A stretch of DNA of 6,333 nt from Chloroflexota bacterium (GTDB lineage: Bacteria; Chloroflexota; UBA11872; VXNJ01), in contig JAPOVO010000432.1 of assembly GCA_026708165.1 (NCBI GenBank), positions 1 to 6,333 on the forward strand, written 5' to 3'. The position numbers were made by a program, and so were the translations under genes. A model generated the notes under the pieces. It was not told the DNA's origin and searched no databases. It was given only the letters and a program-made list of their open reading frames with translations. This document shows, one piece after another, positions 1 to 5,455 of the stretch. Positions within the stretch are counted from its first letter, which is position 1; every line of letters starts with the position of its first letter.

Positions 1-638
1 CCCGACTCAACAGCCCGCACCGCATCTTCGTAAGTCCCGTCGCAATGCCCTAACGACGGGACTATCCCTTCAGCCAGGAGCGCCTCAGCAACAGTCGCCC
101 GCTCTCCCTGACAAGCGACTGTCATGACGACCGGCAATTCCCTCGCGGCGTGCTTGAGATCCGCGACTTCACGCCTATCGAACTCGCGGAAGACTCTCGG
201 ATCGAACATCCCCGGCATCGCCGGGTCCAGATAGGGTCCCTCGATGTGGAAGCCGTCGATTGCGGCACCCGCAGTTTCAGCCGCCGCAGCCCGCCGCACC
301 GTTTGCCTCAACTCACCAGCAGGACGGGCTATCAAGGTTGGGAAAAAGCCTGTGACGCCGTGGCTCGCAAGCTCGGCTGACATGCCTTGAACGGCCGCCG
401 CACCGTCCATCGCGTCATGCCCGTTGAACCCATGCGTGTGAGTATCGATGAATCCCGGCGCCACGTACCGTCCGCGCGCATCGATCCTCTTCGCGCCGGT
501 AGGCAGCGCGGCGCGGCGGTCCGAGACTTCCAATATCCGGCCATCCGCGACCACAACCGTGCCAGTCGCGATACGTCCTGATGGGGCAAGGACCATGCCA
601 CCGGTAATGAAGGTGGGCAACACGTGTTCTCTAGTCAC
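1..638 (-). CDS. nagA: N-acetylglucosamine-6-phosphate deacetylase, N-terminal part (cut by left window edge)
   Basis: Predicted cytosolic amidohydrolase-superfamily enzyme that removes acetate from GlcNAc-6-phosphate to give glucosamine-6-phosphate in amino-sugar and cell-wall recycling. About 212 codons are visible on the minus strand; the C-terminal half lies off the left edge. The small N-terminal beta domain (about residues 10-60) leads into APGFIDTHTHG, whose H67 and H69 are the HxH metal ligands. FHIEGPYL supplies the Glu ligand (E133), and SLGHCDGT the His ligand (H198). The HxH form resembles the Bacillus-type enzyme rather than E. coli, which has QxN there. The usual TLAPE motif reads TVACQ (residues 173-177). 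The start is uncertain: GTG at 638 is the first candidate after an in-frame stop at 675-677, with GCAGAGG about 15 bases upstream. GTG at 623, TTG at 620 and ATG at 596 are alternatives. The family call is firm; a related deacetylase acting on another amino sugar is possible. Confidence 0.87.
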   Translation of the reverse strand, partial: MTREHVLPTFITGGMVLAPSGRIATGTVVVADGRILEVSDRRAALPTGAKRIDARGRYVAPGFIDTHTHGFNGHDAMDGAAAVQGMSAELASHGVTGFFPTLIARPAGELRQTVRRAAAAETAGAAIDGFHIEGPYLDPAMPGMFDPRVFREFDRREVADLKHAARELPVVMTVACQGERATVAEALLAEGIVPSLGHCDGTYEDAVRAVES

Positions 639-752
639 TAGTGCCGTTACAAGCCTCTGCGCCGGTGGCTCGACTTATCGGATCGTCCCATACATCAGCA
701 CGGCATATCATGAAATAAGCGGGAGCCCCTCGGTCTTTTGAGCGCCGCCTAG

Positions 753-2051
753 TCAAGCGGCCGCGAGCTGCGCCTCGAATTGCTTTTCCGACTCGAACGG
801 GCCGAGTACCGCGAGCTTGTAGTTGCTGGAGTCGAATATCCGATCTGCGACTCTGCGCACGTCGTCCAGCGTGGTAGCTTCAATACTCTCCAGCACTTCC
901 GCGACCGTCACTATTCGCCCTACGAGAGCCTCCTGACGACCTAGCCAGGAAACCACCCCGCGCGTGTCCTCCATCCCCAAGACGAGCCGTCCCTTTAGAT
1001 ACTCTCGCGCCCTATTCAATTCGTCCGGCGTAACCGTTTCGGCAAAGCGTCGCAATTCGGTCAGAACGGCGTCGACAGCCGAAGTCGCGCTCCGCGGACT
1101 GACTCCGGCATAAACCCCAAAGAGGCCCTGATCGGAATACGACTGCGAAAACGACTGGACCGCGTAAGCCAGCGCAAGCTCTTCCCGTATCCTCTGAAAC
1201 AACCGACTGCTCATCCCACTTCCAAGAATCCCGTTGACCAGCGCCAGCGTCCAGCGATCAGAGTCTTCATAGGATATGCCTGGCATCGTGAGGCACAGGT
1301 TGGCCTGCTCGATGTCGCGGTGCTCGTTCAATACAGTGTTGCCGAATGCCAACCCCTTCGTGACGTTCCTGGATTGCGTCGACCTGCCGAGCCCCCAACC
1401 GCCGAGGAATTTGTCGACGACAGCGACCGCCTCGCCGTGCGACATCCTTCCGGCAACGCAGGCGACCCCCGCCCGCGGAACATATTCACGCGAGAGGTGA
1501 CGGACAAGATCTTCCCGGGTAAGGGATTCCAGACTCTCACGCCGACCGCCGATATCGCGTCCGAGCGGATGACCCGGGAAGGTGACCTCCTCCGCCAGCA
1601 TCGATATGCGCGAATGCGGATCATCCCGCGTCATATCGAGCTCTTCAAGGATCACCTTGCGCTCTTTTTCAAACTCGCCGGCGTCGAGAATCGGATCACG
1701 AATTAGCGAGCAGACAACGTCCGCGGCTAACTCCAACTTCGGGGCCGGCACCCGCGCCCAATAGTGAACGATCTCCTGTCCCGTGGCTGCATTGAGGTGT
1801 CCGCCGACTCCCTCAACAGCTTCACTGATCTCCCGAGCCGACGGCCAACTCCTGGTGCCTTTGAAAAGCATGTGTTCGAGGTAGTGGGAAATTCCCGCGC
1901 TGGCGTCGCTCTCGTATCTGGAGCCGGTAGCAAAATAGATTGAGAACGAAATGGCCATGGTGTGTGGCAGGGTGACCGAAACGACCCGAAGTCCGTTGTC
2001 GAGAGTGGTCATCTCGTAAGAATCGACTGGACTTGCGGGAGCGACACTCAT
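753..2051 (-). CDS. M16 family zinc metallopeptidase (pitrilysin/processing-peptidase type)
   Basis: Complete M16B-type peptidase of 432 residues, the usual length for the single-chain, two-lobed bacterial members related to mitochondrial processing peptidase. The inverted zinc motif HxxEH is HYLEH (H56, E59, H60), and the third ligand is E136 in ILEELDM, 76 residues after the second His, as in active members. The C-terminal lobe has the conserved SSRLFQRIREE stretch and the R/Y pair (R283, Y296) that helps bind substrate, so both lobes and the catalytic site look intact. There is no signal peptide or membrane segment, so it is probably cytosolic; its substrate cannot be read from sequence. 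I chose the ATG at 2051 because AGAGG lies 8 bases upstream and the M16 domain follows directly. An upstream in-frame TTG at 2099 would add 16 residues but has poorer support. It is divergent from def, and the nagA-like gene follows 114 bp downstream. Confidence 0.95.
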   Translation of the reverse strand: MSVAPASPVDSYEMTTLDNGLRVVSVTLPHTMAISFSIYFATGSRYESDASAGISHYLEHMLFKGTRSWPSAREISEAVEGVGGHLNAATGQEIVHYWARVPAPKLELAADVVCSLIRDPILDAGEFEKERKVILEELDMTRDDPHSRISMLAEEVTFPGHPLGRDIGGRRESLESLTREDLVRHLSREYVPRAGVACVAGRMSHGEAVAVVDKFLGGWGLGRSTQSRNVTKGLAFGNTVLNEHRDIEQANLCLTMPGISYEDSDRWTLALVNGILGSGMSSRLFQRIREELALAYAVQSFSQSYSDQGLFGVYAGVSPRSATSAVDAVLTELRRFAETVTPDELNRAREYLKGRLVLGMEDTRGVVSWLGRQEALVGRIVTVAEVLESIEATTLDDVRRVADRIFDSSNYKLAVLGPFESEKQFEAQLAAA

Positions 2052-2059
2052 TATCGTCG

Positions 2060-2064
2060 CCTCT
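2060..2064 (-). promoter_or_regulatory. Ribosome binding site of the M16 peptidase gene
   Basis: AGAGG on the minus strand, 8 bases before the ATG at 2051. It decides between this ATG and the upstream TTG at 2099. Confidence 0.55.
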
Positions 2065-2128
2065 GAGGAAGAAGGTTTTGGTCGTAGTGCATCCAACAAC
2101 TCTTTGCGCCGCGCTGGCTATGGTAGGA

Positions 2129-2158
2129 AGCGTACGAATGCGCTCTCTTAAGTGTCAA
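2129..2158 (-). promoter_or_regulatory. Possible sigma-70-type promoter for the M16 peptidase gene
   Basis: On the minus strand there is a perfect TTGACA (2153-2158), an 18-base spacer, then TACGCT (2129-2134), which matches TATAAT at only three of six positions, including the key TA...T. It lies in the 117-bp divergent gap and would give a leader of roughly 70 bases before the ATG at 2051. The -35 is good and the -10 poor, so this is tentative. No comparably clear promoter is visible for def on the plus strand; TACAAA at 2159-2164 could be a -10 but has no -35 partner. Confidence 0.3.
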
Positions 2159-2168
2159 TACAAACACA

Positions 2169-2774
2169 GTGCGGGCGCTTCCAACTTCGGAAAATTCGTT
2201 GTCGCCGCGCATTCTTAGCATCAGCGATCCCAAGCTCCGCAGGCGCGCCGCGCCGGTCCAGAGCCTGGGCGCGAGAGAGACCGAGCTGTTCGAAACGATG
2301 ATCTCGACCATGCGTCAAGCCAACGGCGTCGGACTGGCGGCCCCACAGGTCGGCGTGGGACTACGGTTGGTGGTTATCGAAGTGCCATCTGGCCACGAGT
2401 CGGACGACAATGAAGAATGGGACTGGGACTCGACCGAGATATTCCGCCTGGTGAATCCGGTCATACTCGAACTCGACGAATACGAAGAGATTACGGAGGG
2501 TTGTCTTTCCCTGCCCGGCTTCAGCACCTCAATCCCGCGAGCCAAACGCGTGGTCGCCGAGGCCGCCGGAATAGACGGGAAGTATTTCGAAATAAACGCA
2601 CGCGGACTGCTGGCGCAGGCTCTGCAGCACGAGATTGACCATCTCGATGGAACTCTCGTGAGCGACCGGGCGGGATCCGTCGGCGCGATGAAACAGGTCA
2701 TGCCCGACTGGGTCCCAAGCTCCGAAGCCAGGACTAGAAGGCGGTCCGACACGACTGCCGATTCCGCCAACTAG
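2169..2774 (+). CDS. def: Peptide deformylase
   Basis: Cytosolic metalloenzyme that removes the formyl group from the N-terminal formyl-methionine of new proteins. All three signatures are present and in order: GVGLAAPQ (residues 53-60), EGCLSLP with the metal-binding Cys at 112, and QHEIDHLDG with ligands H154 and H158 and catalytic E155. The enzyme should therefore be active. At 201 residues it is somewhat longer than the usual 150-190, owing to an acidic segment after the second beta strand (residues 77-90, eight Asp/Glu) and a polar C-terminal tail ending in an Arg-rich stretch. The GTG at 2169 is the first possible start after an in-frame stop at 2124 but lacks a ribosome binding site. 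A TTG at 2199, preceded by GGAA six bases earlier, would place the N-terminus just before RILSISDPKLR, as in typical deformylases, and may be the true start. It is the only plus-strand gene: divergent from the M16 gene and convergent with moaB. Confidence 0.96.
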   Translation: MRALPTSENSLSPRILSISDPKLRRRAAPVQSLGARETELFETMISTMRQANGVGLAAPQVGVGLRLVVIEVPSGHESDDNEEWDWDSTEIFRLVNPVILELDEYEEITEGCLSLPGFSTSIPRAKRVVAEAAGIDGKYFEINARGLLAQALQHEIDHLDGTLVSDRAGSVGAMKQVMPDWVPSSEARTRRRSDTTADSAN

Positions 2775-2846
2775 AGTTCCAGCGGGGCACATTGACGGCT
2801 TGACGAATCCCACAGGCTATTCGCGCACGACGCCGGTTGAACTGGT

Positions 2847-3410
2847 CTACCTGTTGGCTTCTCGCACTATGTGGTCGAGCTCCGGCAGAAGGATGTCCTC
2901 GAGCGCAAGCCGGACCGCCGCAGTGGACCCGGGTGTGCAAACCACCACCGACCCCTTGGCGGTTCCGCCCATAGCTCGGCTCAACATCGCCGCAGGGCCG
3001 ATCTCATCCCAGCTGAATCGCCGGAAAGACTCCCCGTAGCCGTCGAGGATCTTCTCCATCAAAGGTTCGATCGTCTCCACCGTCAGGTCTTTTTCGCTCA
3101 GCCCGGTGCCGCCGCAAAATACGACGAACTTCGCCTTCTCACCCACGAACTCGTGGAATTTGCCAGCTATCGCGTCGGGGACGTTGGGCACTAAAGTGCG
3201 CGCCACCACTTTGTGTCCGAACCGCGAGATCAGCCGCTCAGCCATATCCCCGGATGTGTCGCCACCCTGGCCCTCATAGCGGGAATCGCTAACCACAATG
3301 ATCGCGCAGTCCAGCTCACTATATTCCCCGGCCGCGTGCCGGTGCTCCTCGGTCGATTCCGAGCCAACGTGACGATGCGCGTGTTTTGCGGAATGAGATT
3401 CGGTAGACAT
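2847..3410 (-). CDS. moaB: Molybdenum cofactor biosynthesis protein, MoaB/MogA type, with His-rich N-terminus
   Basis: Cytosolic member of the MoCF-binding family, which activates molybdopterin by adenylylation before molybdenum insertion (shown for MogA, Cnx1G and archaeal MoaB; E. coli MoaB itself is less clear). The 187 residues contain the core fold from about residue 33: VVSDS (39-43), DTSG (51-54), CGGTG (99-103), the Asp/Thr pair in EKDLT (106-110), FRRFSWDEIG (129-138), SRA (144-146) and TPGS (159-162). These match the molybdopterin-binding pocket. The first 32 residues lie outside the fold and hold six His (6, 10, 12, 14, 23, 25) among polar residues; such a tail could bind metal ions, but this is inference. 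The ATG at 3410 is preceded by GGGAAG, a weak ribosome site with short spacing. It lies 16 bases after the aldolase stop, so it is probably cotranscribed or translationally coupled. MoaB versus MogA cannot be separated with certainty here. Confidence 0.9.
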   Translation of the reverse strand: MSTESHSAKHAHRHVGSESTEEHRHAAGEYSELDCAIIVVSDSRYEGQGGDTSGDMAERLISRFGHKVVARTLVPNVPDAIAGKFHEFVGEKAKFVVFCGGTGLSEKDLTVETIEPLMEKILDGYGESFRRFSWDEIGPAAMLSRAMGGTAKGSVVVCTPGSTAAVRLALEDILLPELDHIVREANR

Positions 3411-3426
3411 CAGCTTCCCAGAGATA

Positions 3427-4410
3427 CTAGATTCCGTTGGCCTGTTGATTCATCGACTGGTTTGACGGCACTGCGTATCCGGCCATTCGGTCTTTGATCT
3501 GCCCGACAATCGACAGCGCTTGGTCGTAGGGCCTTTGCCAGATGTTTCGACCGAAGATGAAACCCGTCGCTCCCGCCGCAAGCGAGACCTCGACGCGAGT
3601 AAGCAACAAGCCGTCGTCGACCCGATCGCCGCCGGACATAATCACAAGCGTTCGACCAGCGGACCGGACGACCTTTGCAACCGCCTCCTCCAAAGACCAT
3701 CTGGCCGAATCGTAAGGCTTTGGCGCCCCGGGAGTCGGGCCGACCACGCCGACCGGCCCCGTGGTCGGATAGTTAACCTTGACCACATCGGCGCCAAGTT
3801 CGGCGGCGACACGAGCCGCGTAGTCTATTGCGTAAAGCGAGTCCCTGCCTCCCTTGGCGTCAACATCGCTGCCGCGCGGATAAGCCCATACGACGACCGG
3901 CATCCCGGCACGCTCGGCTTCGAGTCTGACCTGAGAGAACGTCTCGAAGTCCTGCTCCTGCTGAGCCGACCCCACATAAAGCGTGTACCCGACGGCGTCC
4001 GCACCGAGCCTGACGGCGTCTTCGACCCTGGAAGTCAGAGGAGACCTGGGAGAGGTCGACGGCGGAATCTCGGTCCGCCCATTTAGCTTCAAGATCAGAG
4101 GGACCGATCCGGCAATCTGTCGCATGTATTTCGACGCAAGCCCATACTGGAGCGCTATTCCCGAGTAGCCGCCCGCACCGGCGAGTTTCGCCTCATAGGC
4201 CGGGTCAAGGCTTTCCTCGTTCGCAAAGAAATCGCGGGGACCGTGCTCCAGCCCCTGGTCGACGGGCAGGATCAGCAACGTCCCTCCACCCGGCCCGTAG
4301 TCGTAGAGCATCCGGTGCAGGCGTGTCCGCTTTCCCAGACTCAAGTCCAAGTCGTCAAGGCTGGGGCGTGTCGACAGCAGGTTTGCAGACCGGCGTTCCG
4401 CGGTTACCAT
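3427..4410 (-). CDS. fbaB: Class I fructose-bisphosphate aldolase, DhnA/FbaB (archaeal) type
   Basis: Cytosolic Schiff-base aldolase that interconverts fructose-1,6-bisphosphate with dihydroxyacetone phosphate and glyceraldehyde-3-phosphate in glycolysis and gluconeogenesis. The 327-residue TIM barrel opens with LILPVDQGLEHGP (46-58). It continues with LKLNGRTE (107-114), the VWAYPRGSD strand (174-182) holding the catalytic-type Tyr 177, and ADVVKVNYP (207-215), where K211 is the expected Schiff-base lysine. Phosphate-binding turns follow at MSGGD (258-262) and FGRNIWQR (286-293). This differs from both vertebrate-type class I and zinc-dependent class II aldolases. The best alternative is another DeoC/LacD-fold aldolase, such as the 2-amino-3,7-dideoxy-heptulosonate synthase or LsrF relatives, whose motifs are similar; the overall match favours FBP aldolase. 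The ATG at 4410 has a full AGGAGG six bases upstream. It sits between the PHP gene (43-bp gap) and moaB (16-bp gap), likely in one operon. Confidence 0.88.
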   Translation of the reverse strand: MVTAERRSANLLSTRPSLDDLDLSLGKRTRLHRMLYDYGPGGGTLLILPVDQGLEHGPRDFFANEESLDPAYEAKLAGAGGYSGIALQYGLASKYMRQIAGSVPLILKLNGRTEIPPSTSPRSPLTSRVEDAVRLGADAVGYTLYVGSAQQEQDFETFSQVRLEAERAGMPVVVWAYPRGSDVDAKGGRDSLYAIDYAARVAAELGADVVKVNYPTTGPVGVVGPTPGAPKPYDSARWSLEEAVAKVVRSAGRTLVIMSGGDRVDDGLLLTRVEVSLAAGATGFIFGRNIWQRPYDQALSIVGQIKDRMAGYAVPSNQSMNQQANGI

Positions 4411-4416
4411 CCTGCG

Positions 4417-4422
4417 CCTCCT
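4417..4422 (-). promoter_or_regulatory. Strong ribosome binding site of the aldolase gene
   Basis: A perfect AGGAGG on the minus strand, six bases before the ATG at 4410. It is the strongest Shine-Dalgarno sequence in the window, which suits a highly translated central-metabolism gene, and it fixes the aldolase start. Confidence 0.8.
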
Positions 4423-4453
4423 AATCGGGATTCACGACCAACCTTAGACACTT

Positions 4454-5329
4454 CTACCGACCGACTGCCGCTGCATTGCACCCCAGTGTGCATATTGCCG
4501 CCAGCACTTCGGACGTGGTCGTCGCGTCGCCAACCCTTACTCCCGCGGACACCTGATCTCCGTGGAAATCACTTCCGCCCGTAGCAAGCAATCCGAATTT
4601 GCGGGCTACGCTTCGATACTTGTCCGTCACACTCGCCAGCTGGTTGGAACAGTATACTTCCAGCCCTTGCAGTCCAGCTTCGATCATCTCCGGCAGCAGA
4701 GCGTCAAGGTCCAGCACTCCGCCGTGAAAGTCGTACATGGGATGAGCCAGCGACGTTGCCGCGCCGGCGTCGCGGAGCATCCTCACGGCCGCCGCCGGAC
4801 CCATCTTCGACCGTCCGACGTAGCCCGGCGCGTCGTTGCCTATCCACTTGTCGAATGCCTCGTTCCAGCTTTGCACATATCCGGCTTCTATGATGGCGCG
4901 CGCTATGTGAGGCCGCCCTATCCGCGCGTCTCCGGCGATCTCCAGGACACGCTCCCAGGTGATGTGCAGCCCAAGCGTATTCAACTTGTCGACCATCTGC
5001 CGGGCGCGCCCCCTTCGTTCGTCCTTTGAATCGAACATGTGCCGCGCCAGTCCTTCACTGTTCGGGTCGGGGAAATAGCCGAGCACATGCACTTCTTGCC
5101 TCTTGCCGCCAGGACCGACGAACTCCGTCGATAGCTCGACGCCGGGCACCAGCATGACCCCCAGCTTGTTCGCCGCGGCCGCACCTTCGGGAATCCCGTC
5201 CATGGTGTCGTGATCTGTTATCGCAAGCGCCTCCAGGCCGGCTCTAGCGGCCATCGCAACAACCGTTGCCGGACTTTCCGATCCGTCCGACGCGGTCGTG
5301 TGCGTATGAAGGTCTGCGCCTTTCGCCAT
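4454..5329 (-). CDS. PHP-domain phosphoesterase, RNase AM/TrpH (YciV) family
   Basis: Predicted cytosolic metal-dependent phosphoesterase of 291 residues, very close to E. coli RNase AM (YciV). Characterised relatives act as a 5'-3' exonuclease on short RNA and rRNA 5' ends, or remove phosphate from 3',5'-nucleoside bisphosphates or AMP. The PHP metal-site motifs are all present: DLHTHTTASDG (H8, H10, D15), ITDHDTMDG (H40), GVELS (E65), EVHVLGYF (H81), GRPHIARAII (H141), SLAHP (H196) and GGSDFHG (D254, H256). The segment with RRGRARQMVDKLNTLG (about 105-120) to GRPHIA is the helical insertion typical of this family. It lacks any DNA polymerase domain, so it is not a PHP subdomain of PolC, DnaE or PolX. 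The ATG at 5329 immediately precedes the first motif. AGAGG and GAGAG lie just upstream; neither is ideally spaced. It heads the PHP-aldolase-moaB group and is separated from the gene before it by 126 bp. Substrate is unknown. Confidence 0.92.
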   Translation of the reverse strand: MAKGADLHTHTTASDGSESPATVVAMAARAGLEALAITDHDTMDGIPEGAAAANKLGVMLVPGVELSTEFVGPGGKRQEVHVLGYFPDPNSEGLARHMFDSKDERRGRARQMVDKLNTLGLHITWERVLEIAGDARIGRPHIARAIIEAGYVQSWNEAFDKWIGNDAPGYVGRSKMGPAAAVRMLRDAGAATSLAHPMYDFHGGVLDLDALLPEMIEAGLQGLEVYCSNQLASVTDKYRSVARKFGLLATGGSDFHGDQVSAGVRVGDATTTSEVLAAICTLGCNAAAVGR

Positions 5330-5455
5330 TACTCTCGGCCTCTAACTCTCAATGCTTGACGATCCTCATTTCGCGCTTGCAATGCACATCAACTCCTAGA
5401 GAAACGGTTGCCGCCCATGTCCCGGGGTTAGTCGAACTGACTGTGAGACAGATTA

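Noticed and set aside
150..741. Open frames on the plus strand and in another minus frame over the nagA region (150-380, 387-581, 448-741 plus; 332-601 minus)
   Set aside because: They are low-complexity, Arg/Pro/Ser-rich translations antisense to or out of frame with a frame that carries clear NagA motifs.
639..752. Possible promoter or terminator in the gap between the M16 and nagA genes
   Set aside because: I found no well-spaced -35/-10 pair and no stable hairpin with a T-run; the gap is only 114 bp and may simply be an untranslated part of a shared transcript.
2832..2845. Imperfect inverted repeat CCGGTT-G-AACTGG between the convergent def and moaB genes
   Set aside because: The loop would be a single base, one pair is a mismatch or wobble, and no T-run follows on either strand, so it is not a credible terminator.
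3520..4086. 188-residue plus-strand open frame opposite the aldolase gene
   Set aside because: It is antisense to a firmly identified gene, rich in Arg, Pro and Gly, with no recognisable motif; high GC content explains its length.
4562..5029. 155-residue plus-strand open frame opposite the PHP gene
   Set aside because: It is a shadow of the PHP reading frame, with no motif and no supporting ribosome site.
5429..5443. Short inverted repeat GTTAG...CTGAC after the NHL gene
   Set aside because: Arms are five bases with a mismatch and there is no T-run, so it is too weak to call a terminator.
5330..5455. Very short minus-strand reading frames (7-9 codons) that could be a leader peptide upstream of the PHP gene
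   Set aside because: They have no ribosome site, no run of regulatory codons and no attenuator hairpins.
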